A stretch of DNA of 20,409 nt, taken from the NCBI GenBank assembly GCA_900540545.1, contig UQGJ01000044.1:1-20409 (forward strand). Reading direction: 5' to 3'. Both the position numbers and the translations under genes were made by a program. Below are positions 14,128-20,318 of the stretch, one piece after another; within the stretch, counting starts at the first letter, position 1, and the number at the start of each line of letters is the position of its first letter. Source of the DNA: an uncultured Eubacteriales bacterium (GTDB taxonomy: Bacteria > Bacillota > Clostridia > Oscillospirales > Oscillospiraceae). The notes under the pieces were generated by a model. The model saw nothing but the letters and a program-made list of their open reading frames with translations. It had not been told where the DNA came from and did no database searches.

Positions 14128-15233
14128 TTATTCAGCGTTGGGCTTCAGCGGGCCGTAGAAATAGGACGCGGTGGCCCCGCCGTCAACGAGGAAGTCCGCG
14201 CCGGTGATGAACGCGCCCTTGTCGCTCATCAGCAGTTCCGCCACGTTGGCGATCTCGTCGGCGGTGCCGGGTCGGCCCGCCGGGCAGTTTGCGAACATAT
14301 TCTTGTAAAAGTCCCCCCGGGGGCCGTTGAACTCGTCGATGGCCAGGGGTGTGACCACGATGCCGGGGGAGATGGAGTTGACGCGGGCGCCCCGCGCCCC
14401 CCACTCAAGGTGCCGGGCGTGGAATCTCACCCGCCTCTGGCCAGTCTGGCTTGCGCCCAGTGCGTTGTCGTCGTTGCCGCCCGTCAGGGCGGCTGCCTCC
14501 TTCGCCTTCTGCGGCACAAGTCATCCTCGGCCAGAGGTCCTATGGAGTTGCCAGGGGCCTGACCGCCATCTGGCAAGGCAGACGACACGGCCTTACTGAC
14601 GTAAGGCAAGGAGGATAACGAAGCCAGGGGGTGGTCAGGCCCCTGGCAACCGGGTGGGATTCCGCTCCCGGCACCTTAAACCGCCTCGGCCATGACCCGC
14701 TTCACGTTGCACCGCTTCGCCAACTGGTAGGCGTGGAGGGTGTCCCGGATGTTCTGTGGCTGAAGGAGGTCCAGCGCCAACAGCTCCTCCGCGGGGGTGG
14801 TGGCCAGCAGCGCGTCCTCCTCCGGCGTCAGGGCGGGCATTCGGTGGCCGGACTGGCTGGAGATGGTCACGCCCGCGCCGCCGGGACGAATGACCTCCCC
14901 CACCTCCTCCAGCAGCACGGCGGTGCCGTACAAGTCCACCTTCAAAATGGCCTCCACGGGGGCCTGGCTGGGGGACACCCCGGCGGCGTTCACCAGCAGG
15001 CCGATTTCCCCGTAGGTCCGGGCGGCGGCGAGGAAGGACTGGATGGAGTCCCGGCTGGACAGGTCCATCTCCAGAGCCACCGCGTCAAATCCGGCCTCCG
15101 TCAGCACCTTTGCGGCGGCCTGGGCGTTTTCCAGCTTCTTGTCCCCCAGGACGATCTGCTTTCCATAGCCCATCCGCCGGGCGATGGCCAGGCCGATTTG
15201 GCCCGCCCCGGTCAAGAGCAATACGTCTTTCAT
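14128..15233 (-). pseudogene. Short-chain dehydrogenase split by a 272-bp insertion
   Basis: The N-terminal 185 codons (15233-14679) encode a Rossmann SDR: TGAGQIGLAIA (8-18), NAAG (82-85), ISSQSG (124-129) and the catalytic Tyr169-x3-Lys173. The frame ends in a TAA formed at the insertion boundary. The C-terminal 92 codons (14406-14128) continue in register with EWGARGARVNSISPGIVVTP and end FLVDGGATASYFYGPLKPNAE. Joining MAEAV to EWGAR, by removing exactly 14407-14678, gives a normal SDR of about 277 aa with no missing or extra codon. The ATG at 15233 is preferred over the TTG at 15239 because AAGGGG lies 7 nt upstream. No other damage is seen, so the insertion is recent or is removed at the DNA or RNA level. 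The substrate is unknown. Confidence 0.88.
14407..14678. mobile_element. Palindromic, highly structured insertion (MITE-like) in the SDR
   Basis: Both ends carry the inverted repeat AAGGTGCCGGG (14407-14417 and complement 14667-14677). It extends imperfectly through GGAATC and CACCCG to about 27 bp. Inside are a perfect 18-bp inverted pair (GTTGCCAGGGGCCTGACC and its complement), a CCTTAC/GTAAGG hairpin, an 8-bp CTCTGGCC/GGCCAGAG pair and GCCGCCC-TGAC-GGGCGGC. There is no plausible coding frame; the longest open stretch on the minus strand simply runs into the SDR tail. There is no clear target-site duplication. It resembles a non-autonomous element or structured RNA-like insertion. I do not recognise the family, and I see no group II domain V or group I core. 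Confidence 0.8.
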
Positions 15234-15249
15234 CGTCAATCCCCTTATC

Positions 15250-15657
15250 TCATTGCAAGCTCTGATAGTCCCCGCCGCTCACCGGCTCGCACCACTCATT
15301 TTTCGTCTCCTCGCCGGGGACCTCCACCGCCAAGTGGGCAAACCAGCTGTCCGCCGCCGCGCCGTGCCAGTGCTTCACCTCGGCGGGAATCACCACCACG
15401 TCGCCGGGGCGGAGGGCCCGGGCGGGCTTTCCCCACTCCTGGTACCAGCCCTTCCCGGCGGTGCACAGCAGGATTTGCCCGCCGCCGGACTTGGCGTGGT
15501 GGATGTGCCAGTTGTTCCGGCAGCCTGGCTCAAAGGTCACGTTGCCGATGACCACCCCTTCGGTGGTCAGCATGTTGAGGTAGCTCTGCCCCACAAAATA
15601 CTGGGCGAAAGCGGTATTCTCCCCGCCCCGTGGGAACAGGTCCTTACGTTCTTCCAT
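15250..15657 (-). CDS. Small cupin-domain protein
   Basis: A 135-aa single-domain cupin. Motif 1 is NNWHIHHAKSGGGQILLCTA, with metal ligands His51 and His53; Gln61 sits where cupins usually have Glu. Motif 2 is RPGDVVVIPAEVKHWHGA (residues 83-100), with His96 or His98. Members of this group are often encoded beside CMD proteins, and some are fused to them, consistent with the operon here. The ATG lies 2 nt after the upstream stop, with AGGAG in that gene's tail. It is cytoplasmic; function is not known beyond probable metal binding. Confidence 0.88.
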   Translation of the reverse strand: MEERKDLFPRGGENTAFAQYFVGQSYLNMLTTEGVVIGNVTFEPGCRNNWHIHHAKSGGGQILLCTAGKGWYQEWGKPARALRPGDVVVIPAEVKHWHGAAADSWFAHLAVEVPGEETKNEWCEPVSGGDYQSLQ

Positions 15658-15659
15658 CT

Positions 15660-16406
15660 TTACCGTCTCCTTCTTCCATGCGCCGCCGCGCTGTTGACCG
15701 CATACCGCAGCCAGACAGCCCCACCGTCCAGCACGTCGGCACTTTTCAGCGTGAAGCCCACCGGGTCGTCGGTGCTCAGTCCCTCCTTGGCCTGGAACAG
15801 GGTCTGCGTCGTGGTGGAGCCGTCGGCGCAGGGGGCGATGACCACGCTCACCTCGTCGCAGAACCCCTGTTGAAGAAAGGACCAGTTGAGGACGCCGCCG
15901 CCCCCCAGCATCAACATCTCAATGCCGAACAGACTCTTCAGCTTTTCCAGCGCCAGGGCGTAGTCCAGGCTGTCCTCCCCAGCGACGACGTAGGAGATAC
16001 CCAGCTTTCGGAGGAACGCCTTGTAGGCATTGGAGGCCCTCCCGGTGAGCACCTCCAGCACATGGGCGGTGGTATTCTCATAGACCAGAGTGTCGTTCTC
16101 CCAGCCCAACCGGCCGGTGGGGTCGATGGAGACGTAGTACATCTCCGTTCTCTTCGCCACAAAGTCCCCCTCCGGGACGGCGGGGGTGCGCTCGTCCAGG
16201 GCGGGCTTGCGGTAGAGGGTGAAATTGTCGTCGGTGGTCACCCGGCCGGACAGCCAGCCCTGGTGCCGGTAGGTCCGGTCCTTGCCAAAGGCGATCTCAT
16301 AGAAGGCGTCCCCGGCAGGGCCGCACTCGGGGGCGTCCATATAGTTGCCCATGATCTTACCGTCCAGGGAGGTCAGCATGTGGCAGAAAATATAGGGGCG
16401 GTTCAC
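15660..16406 (-). CDS. RibD C-terminal/dihydrofolate-reductase-like NADPH reductase
   Basis: A 248-aa protein of the RibD-C (PF01872) fold. Evidence is the N-terminal PYIFCHMLTSLDGKI and the nucleotide-binding MLGGGGVLNWSFLQQGFCDE near residues 196-215. It lacks the RibD deaminase domain and stands outside a riboflavin operon, so a stand-alone reductase is more likely than riboflavin synthesis. It starts at a GTG (16406) that overlaps the flavodoxin stop in GTGA, with AGGAGG upstream; this indicates translational coupling. The arginine-rich tail HGRRRR is unusual but in frame. The substrate is unknown. Confidence 0.85.
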   Translation of the reverse strand: MNRPYIFCHMLTSLDGKIMGNYMDAPECGPAGDAFYEIAFGKDRTYRHQGWLSGRVTTDDNFTLYRKPALDERTPAVPEGDFVAKRTEMYYVSIDPTGRLGWENDTLVYENTTAHVLEVLTGRASNAYKAFLRKLGISYVVAGEDSLDYALALEKLKSLFGIEMLMLGGGGVLNWSFLQQGFCDEVSVVIAPCADGSTTTQTLFQAKEGLSTDDPVGFTLKSADVLDGGAVWLRYAVNSAAAHGRRRR

Positions 16407-16888
16407 AGTAATTCCTCCTTTATACTCTGGATCCAGCGGTCGATGTCCGCCACGGGGGTACGCAAGGTGTTCCCGTCAAAACGGATATTCATCCCCTGTT
16501 TCACCGTGGCCCCGGCGCAGGCCTTCTCCACGTCTTTGAAGGTGTGCCCGATCCAGCCGCCGTTGGTGGCGAAGGGGTACACGGTTTTCCCCGCCCAGTC
16601 CGCGGCGGACAGCGCGGTCTTGACCGCCGGGGCGAAGGTGTACCACCACACTGGTGTGCCCAGGATCACCGCGTCATAGCCGGCGGGGTCGCAGGCCAGG
16701 GGCCTGAGCTCCGGCTCAAAGCCCGCGTTCACCTCCCGCTGGCCCTGATCCACCACGGCGTCGTAGTCGCCGGAATAGGGGGTGATCATTTCCAGTTCCG
16801 CCACGTCGCAGCCCAGCGCGGCCTGGATGCGCCGGGCCACCGCGCGGGTATTCCCGCCATAGGAGTAGTATAGAAGTAATGTTTTCAA
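16403..16888 (-). CDS. Flavodoxin
   Basis: A 161-aa FMN-binding flavodoxin-like electron carrier. The phosphate loop is SYGGNTR (residues 9-15), the first FMN loop is TPVWWYTFAPAVKT (78-91) and the second is ATNGGWIGHTF (107-117). It is the first gene of the MerR-controlled minus operon. The start is TTG at 16888, because AGGAGG lies just upstream and the nearby ATG is out of frame and closes at once. It is likely the redox partner of the other enzymes, or a stress flavodoxin. Confidence 0.9.
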   Translation of the reverse strand: MKTLLLYYSYGGNTRAVARRIQAALGCDVAELEMITPYSGDYDAVVDQGQREVNAGFEPELRPLACDPAGYDAVILGTPVWWYTFAPAVKTALSAADWAGKTVYPFATNGGWIGHTFKDVEKACAGATVKQGMNIRFDGNTLRTPVADIDRWIQSIKEELL

Positions 16889-16904
16889 GGGTTCATCCTC
16901 CTGC

Positions 16905-16933
16905 TTGACTTATTTTTTGTCGGCTGTTATAGT
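16905..16933 (+). promoter_or_regulatory. Promoter of the merR-type gene
   Basis: TTGACT (16905-16910) and TATAGT (16928-16933) are separated by 17 nt. The transcript would start near 16940 and run through the operator at 16962-16978, so the regulator may also control itself. Confidence 0.7.
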
Positions 16934-16953
16934 GTTCTTACTACTTCGAGCCC

Positions 16954-16984
16954 ATCATACAACTTAGAGTGCACTTTAAGTCAA
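16954..16984 (-). promoter_or_regulatory. MerR-type promoter with 19-bp spacer and dyad operator
   Basis: On the minus strand TTGACT (16984-16979) and TATGAT (16959-16954) are separated by 19 nt instead of the optimal 17. The spacer holds the near-palindrome CTTAAAGTGCACTCTAAG. An over-long spacer with a centred dyad is the hallmark of promoters that MerR-family activators open by DNA distortion. It drives the flavodoxin-to-AKR operon and lies directly beside the divergent MerR gene. Confidence 0.88.
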
Positions 16985-17015
16985 GAAGAAAAATAAAAAT
17001 TCGGAGGAATTTTTT

Positions 17016-17471
17016 ATGCTCTGTACCGTGGGAGAAATGGCGAAGGAGCTGGGCGTGGCCCCCTCCACCCTGCGCTACTACGACAAGGAGGGGCTGCTCC
17101 CCTTCGTGGAGCGCTCCGGCGGCGGCATCCGGGTGTTCCAGGACAAGGACCGGGCGGCGCTGGCCGTCATCGAGTGCCTGAAGCGGACGGGATTGTCCAT
17201 CAAGGAGATCAAAGCCTTCATGGACTGGTGCCAGGAGGGGGACGCCACCATCGGCCAGCGCCTGGAGCTGATGGAGCGCCAGCGGGAGGCCGTCAAGGCC
17301 CAAATCGCGCAGATGCAGGACACGCTGGCCCTGCTGGAGTACAAATGCTGGTACTACGAGACCGCCAAGCAGGCGGGCACCTGCGCCGGTCTGGAGCACC
17401 TGAAAAAAGAGGACGTCCCCGCCCCCATGCGCCCAGCCTGGGAAAAAGCCCACAGCACCGGCGAACTATAA
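17016..17471 (+). CDS. MerR-family transcriptional regulator
   Basis: A 151-aa DNA-binding protein. The winged HTH begins TVGEMAKELGVAPSTLRYYD (residues 4-23), with wing residues GGIRVFQDKDR. The dimerisation helix (about 78-110) contains LMERQREAVKAQIAQMQDTL. Cysteines occur at 3, 54, 72, 111 and 123, but no defined metal-binding pair is obvious; an AdhR-like electrophile/thiol sensor is possible. The ATG follows CGGAGGA. It is divergent from the flavodoxin operon and should activate it at the 19-bp-spacer promoter. A GC-rich hairpin follows the stop. Confidence 0.92.
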   Translation: MLCTVGEMAKELGVAPSTLRYYDKEGLLPFVERSGGGIRVFQDKDRAALAVIECLKRTGLSIKEIKAFMDWCQEGDATIGQRLELMERQREAVKAQIAQMQDTLALLEYKCWYYETAKQAGTCAGLEHLKKEDVPAPMRPAWEKAHSTGEL

Positions 17472-17473
17472 AG

Positions 17474-17504
17474 AGAGCGCGCCCCCCGTGTGGGGGCGCG
17501 CTCT
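17474..17504 (+). terminator. Hairpin terminator after the MerR gene
   Basis: A perfect 13-bp GC-rich stem, AGAGCGCGCCCCC and its complement, has a 5-nt loop and begins 2 nt after the stop codon. The following tract TTGGCTTG is only weakly U-rich. Confidence 0.7.
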
Positions 17505-17621
17505 TGGCTTGTGTCGCGCTTTCTATCCGGGACCCCTGCACGGCGGGGCGGCGCAGGCGGAATTCACTTCCGCCGAGCATTGAAATACCAAAGGGTGAAG
17601 CCGCCCAAGGCGGCGGAACCC
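17505..17621. repeat. Intergenic hairpin repeats, no gene
   Basis: Contains GGCGGAA/TTCCGCC (17556-17574) and GCCGCC/GGCGGC (17600-17614). No coding signal is visible. Probably intergenic repeat remnants. Confidence 0.4.
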
Positions 17622-17658
17622 AAAAAGAAGGACACGACAAAGTCGTGTCCTTCTTTTT
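17622..17658. terminator. Bidirectional terminator at the end of the tRNA array
   Basis: A perfect 17-bp stem, AAAAAGAAGGACACGAC and its complement, with loop AAA and a T-run on each strand. On the minus strand it begins at the CCA end of tRNA-Lys, so it ends the tRNA transcript; on the plus strand it blocks read-through from the MerR gene. Confidence 0.88.
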
Positions 17659-17733
17659 GGTGACCCGTCGGGGATTCGAACCCCGGACCCATTGCTTAAA
17701 AGGCAATTGCTCTGCCAACTGAGCTAACGGATC
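17658..17733 (-). tRNA. tRNA-Lys(TTT)
   Basis: A cloverleaf of 76 nt with encoded CCA. The acceptor is GATCCGT/ACGGGTC with one wobble. The anticodon stem ATTGC/GCAAT has loop CTTTTAA giving TTT. The T-arm is GGGGTTCGAATCCCC. It is the last gene of the array; its CCA touches the terminator stem. Confidence 0.95.
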
Positions 17734-17783
17734 ACATCAATCTTAGTATGTTCTATTTCAAGCGGCGCTAACCGCGGCATTTC

Positions 17784-17858
17784 TGGCTGGGATGGCTGGA
17801 TTCGAACCAGCGAGTGCGGGAGTCAAAGTCCCGTGCCTTGCCGCTTGGCTACACCCCA
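17784..17858 (-). tRNA. tRNA-Gln(TTG)
   Basis: 75 nt with encoded CCA. It starts with U opposite A (TGGGGTG/CATCCCA), as usual for tRNA-Gln. The anticodon stem CGGGA/TCCCG has loop CTTTGAC giving TTG. The T-arm is CTGGTTCGAATCCAG. Confidence 0.95.
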
Positions 17859-17881
17859 CTATCGCAAGTCCGAGAAGCACA

Positions 17882-17926
17882 AGGGCCGGAGCGGACGCTC
17901 CGGCCCTCGCGCCCCGAGGTTTTTTA
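17882..17926. other. Spacer hairpins in the tRNA array, one plus-facing terminator-like
   Basis: An 11-bp perfect stem AGGGCCGGAGC and its complement (17882-17907) is followed on the plus strand by CCTCG/CGAGG around CGCCC and then TTTTTT. This would end transcription on the plus strand, antisense to the tRNAs. On the minus strand the hairpins may guide tRNA precursor processing. Confidence 0.5.
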
Positions 17927-18003
17927 TGGGGTGGATGACGGGACTCGAACCCGCGACACCTGGAACCACAATCCAGTGCTCTACCAACTGAACTACATCC
18001 ACC
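17927..18003 (-). tRNA. tRNA-His(GTG)
   Basis: 77 nt including the extra G-1 opposite C73, the identity element of tRNA-His, and an encoded CCA. The acceptor is GTGGATG/CATCCAC. The anticodon stem CTGGA/TCCAG has loop TTGTGGT giving GTG. Confidence 0.95.
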
Positions 18004-18017
18004 ATATAGAAAATACC

Positions 18018-18175
18018 TGGCACGCCTGAAGTTTGGCCGGGAAAGAACGTGCCGGCGGCACGTTCGGCGGCCAAAGTCCCTTCCGAAGAGGGCAAGCCGC
18101 AGGCGCGGCCCGATTCGCGTAAGCGGCACCGGTTGCCTCAACTACCTGCTCCGCCAACGCAACTGTGCAGAAAAA
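18018..18175. repeat. Duplicate of tRNA-Arg 3' end plus structured spacer
   Basis: TGGCACGCCTGAAG at 18018-18031 exactly repeats 18176-18189, the last 14 nt of tRNA-Arg including CCA (as complement). The 144 nt between them include a two-part hairpin, TTTGGCCG/CGGCCAAA enclosing GAACGTGCC/GGCACGTTC (18032-18075), and GCCGC/GCGGC nearby. It may be an attachment-site scar or the relic of a second tRNA copy. No gene is visible. Confidence 0.6.
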
Positions 18176-18252
<77 letters not shown>

Positions 18253-18255
18253 ATA

Positions 18256-18329
18256 TGGAGCGGGTGATGGGAATCGAACCCACGCGACCAGCTTGGAAGG
18301 CTGGGATTCTACCATTGAACTACACCCGC
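18256..18329 (-). tRNA. tRNA-Gly(TCC)
   Basis: 74 nt with encoded CCA. The acceptor is GCGGGTG/CACCCGC. The anticodon stem CCAGC/GCTGG has loop CTTCCAA giving TCC. It is the first gene of the array, 3 nt before tRNA-Arg. Confidence 0.95.
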
Positions 18330-18359
18330 ATGGGCGCTGACCACGAATCAGCGAAGGTT

Positions 18360-18389
18360 ATTTTACCATACCATGCAAGTGCTTGTCAA
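18360..18389 (-). promoter_or_regulatory. Promoter of the tRNA array
   Basis: On the minus strand a perfect TTGACA (18389-18384) and TAAAAT (18365-18360) are separated by 18 nt. They lie just after the pyrB stop and about 31 nt before tRNA-Gly. The leader holds a small CGCTGA/TCAGCG hairpin. Confidence 0.82.
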
Positions 18390-18407
18390 TAGAGAATTTT
18401 CCAGCCC

Positions 18408-19463
18408 TCACAGGGCCGCATCGCAGTAGGCGCAGCAGGTCACGCCGCCGTTGTCCTTGGTGAGGGGCGGCAGATAGGTCTCGGACTGGGTGACGCAGCG
18501 GGGGTTGCGGCACAGGGGTCCGTGGCCAATCTCCACCGGGCCGGGGGCCTTGCGCTCCTGGTTGGCCAAATCGGTGAGCAGGGCCATGCGGGCGTACATG
18601 CCGTAGCGGGCCTGCTCGAAGTAGACGGCCCTGGGGTCGTCATCCACGTCGATGTCGATCTCGTCCACCCGGGGCAGGGGGTGCATGACCAGCAGGTCCT
18701 TCCGGGCCCGCTCCAGCTTCCTCCGGGTCAGGATGTACACGCCCTTGTTCCGCTCGTACTCCAGGGGGTCCACGAACCGCTCCCGCTGGATGCGGGTCAT
18801 ATATAGCACGTCCAGCTGAGGCATGACAGTCTCCAGGCCGGTGACCTCCACGAACCACATGCCGTTCTGCTTCATAAAGGCCCGGATGTACTCCGGCACG
18901 GCCAGCTCCCGGGGGGAGATGAGGTAGAATTTCACGTTGTCAAATTTCGCCAGGGCCTTGATGAGGGAGTGGACGGTGCGGCCGTTTTTCAGGTCGCCAC
19001 ACAGGCCCACGGACAGGCCGTCCACCCCGCCCCGCAGGCGGGTGATGGTGGTCAGGTCGGCGGTGGTCTGGGTGGGGTGCATGTGGCCGCCGTCGCCGGC
19101 GTTGACCACCGGCACGTCGGAATAGAGGCTGGCGGCCTTGGCCGCCCCCTCCATGGGGTTGCGCATGACCACCACGTCGGCGTAGCCGGAGACCATCTTG
19201 ATGGTGTCCTTCAGGGTCTCGCCCTTGGCCACGGAGGAACTTTTGGGGTCGGCAAAGCCGAAGACCGTGCCGCCCACCCGGAGCATGGCGGTCTGGAAGG
19301 AAAAGTTGGTGCGGGTGGAGGGCTCATAAAAGAGGCTGGCCATGACCCGCCCCTTGCAGGCGTCCAAAAAATCAGCGGGGTGGTCCATAATCTCGCTGCA
19401 CCTCTGGTACAGGGATTCCCACTCCGCTCGTGACAAATCTCCAAAATCGATGAGATGACGCAT
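18408..19463 (-). CDS. pyrB: Aspartate carbamoyltransferase with PyrI-like zinc knuckle
   Basis: A 351-aa cytosolic enzyme joining carbamoyl phosphate to aspartate, the first committed step of UMP synthesis. Carbamoyl-phosphate site: YEPSTRTNFSFQ (STRT at 49-52), SSVAKGETLKDT (Lys80), MRNPMEG (Arg101) and GDGGHMHPTQT (His129). Aspartate side: GRTVHSL (Arg162), TRIQRER (Arg224) and HPLPRVDEI (261-269). After a normal catalytic chain (about 305 aa) an extra tail carries Cys318-x4-Cys323-x20-Cys344-x2-Cys347, closely matching the zinc site of the regulatory subunit PyrI (C-x4-C-x23-C-x2-C). The allosteric nucleotide-binding half of PyrI is absent. No pyrI lies beside it in the window. The promoter is close to the gene and leaves no room for a PyrR attenuator. 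Confidence 0.95.
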   Translation of the reverse strand: MRHLIDFGDLSRAEWESLYQRCSEIMDHPADFLDACKGRVMASLFYEPSTRTNFSFQTAMLRVGGTVFGFADPKSSSVAKGETLKDTIKMVSGYADVVVMRNPMEGAAKAASLYSDVPVVNAGDGGHMHPTQTTADLTTITRLRGGVDGLSVGLCGDLKNGRTVHSLIKALAKFDNVKFYLISPRELAVPEYIRAFMKQNGMWFVEVTGLETVMPQLDVLYMTRIQRERFVDPLEYERNKGVYILTRRKLERARKDLLVMHPLPRVDEIDIDVDDDPRAVYFEQARYGMYARMALLTDLANQERKAPGPVEIGHGPLCRNPRCVTQSETYLPPLTKDNGGVTCCAYCDAAL

Positions 19464-19493
19464 CTTCGACCTATCCCCTTTAGAATTTTTTCT

Positions 19494-19522
19494 ATTCTAT
19501 CATAAAGCGCGCCCTTTCTCAA
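19494..19522 (-). promoter_or_regulatory. Promoter of pyrB
   Basis: On the minus strand TTGAGA (19522-19517) and TAGAAT (19499-19494) are separated by 17 nt. A start near 19487 gives a leader of about 25 nt. Confidence 0.75.
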
Positions 19523-19616
19523 CCGATTTTTTCCCGTCGTTTTGTCAAAAAATACGCCGCATGATTTGTCCGCCTCCGTCCATGCTAAAGAAAATCGCTT
19601 TGACGGAGGTGGGGCA

Positions 19617-20183
19617 ATGGCGGCGTGGTTCTGGTATTTTCTGATTTACAGCTTTTTCGGCTTTTTGCTGGAGGTGGTCTTTGCCCGCGTCACCCGGAAC
19701 CCCAAACGGGACCGCAAGTGCTTTTACTTGCTCCCCTTATGCCCCGTCTACGGCTTTGGTGCCCTGCTGATTTTGTGGGCGGCACGTTTCTCCGGCGGGG
19801 ACCCCTGGCGGGTGGCGGTCTACTCCTTTTTCTGCGCCACGGCGGCGGAGTACCTCATGGGGCTCTTTTATGAGAAGGCTCTGGGCGTGGCCTTTTGGGA
19901 TTACAGTCACCTGCCCCTCAACATCGGCGGTAAGGTGTGCCTGCTGTTCTCCCTGGCCTGGTGCGTGCTGGGCCTGGGCCTGGTCTATTGGGTCCAGCCC
20001 CTGGTGGCCGCCTGGGTCGGCCGCCTCCCCGCCGCGCTGACCATGCCCGCCTTCCTGCTTCTGGCCCTGGACACGGGCTTCACGCTGAACCTGCTTCGGA
20101 CAGAGGGTACCACCGACGCCCTGTTATGGTATCGGAAGCCCCGCCGCGCTGACGCCCATCCACACCGCCATGAGGACGCATAG
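19617..20183 (+). CDS. PF06541-type integral membrane protein (putative ABC transporter permease CmpB)
   Basis: A 188-aa polytopic membrane protein. It opens WFWYFLIYSFFGFLLEVVFA and continues with LCPVYGFGALLILWA, EYLMGLFYEKALGVAFWDYS and three further hydrophobic segments, then a basic and histidine-rich tail (RRADAHPHRHEDA). The pattern FxGFxxEV, then PxxPxYG-like, then E(Y/W)xxG..E...WDYS is that of PF06541, annotated as a putative ABC-transporter type IV family. The real function is unknown. The ATG at 19617 has GGAGG 7 nt upstream; the frame stays open 25 codons further upstream but without a ribosome site. It is divergent from pyrB. Confidence 0.82.
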   Translation: MAAWFWYFLIYSFFGFLLEVVFARVTRNPKRDRKCFYLLPLCPVYGFGALLILWAARFSGGDPWRVAVYSFFCATAAEYLMGLFYEKALGVAFWDYSHLPLNIGGKVCLLFSLAWCVLGLGLVYWVQPLVAAWVGRLPAALTMPAFLLLALDTGFTLNLLRTEGTTDALLWYRKPRRADAHPHRHEDA

Positions 20184-20228
20184 CAACCCCACGATGATAA
20201 ATTGTGCCCGCTCCCCGATTTTTCTCAC
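20124..20228 (-). CDS. Possible 34-aa single-span membrane peptide
   Basis: A GTG-initiated frame encodes MRKIGERAQFIIVGLLCVLM and then AVWMGVSAAGLPIP, counting the GTG as Met. A charged start (RKIGER) is followed by one hydrophobic segment of about 20 residues (10-29), as in small membrane proteins. A ribosome site, AGAGAGGTGA, lies about 6 nt upstream. The last 60 nt overlap the 3' end of the convergent PF06541 gene. I see no convincing promoter and no recognisable family. Confidence 0.4.
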   Translation of the reverse strand: MRKIGERAQFIIVGLLCVLMAVWMGVSAAGLPIP

Positions 20229-20318
20229 GGAACTCACCTCTCTGGTGATAAGACGCTTCAGAGCGGTAAAATGTGACGGGGGAGGGATAAAATTTTCTAT
20301 CTCATCTATGGAGTGCCC

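Noticed and set aside
14128..14517. The SDR tail as an independent 129-aa gene
   Set aside because: Its first 37 codons come from the insertion and it lacks a ribosome site. The remainder is only the C-terminal end of an SDR.
14407..14678. Group II or group I intron
   Set aside because: No domain V-like hairpin, GUGYG start or group I core is visible. The terminal inverted repeats fit a MITE better, although splicing is not excluded.
19464..19493. PyrR attenuator upstream of pyrB
   Set aside because: The predicted leader is about 25 nt, too short for an attenuator, and no terminator/antiterminator pair is present.
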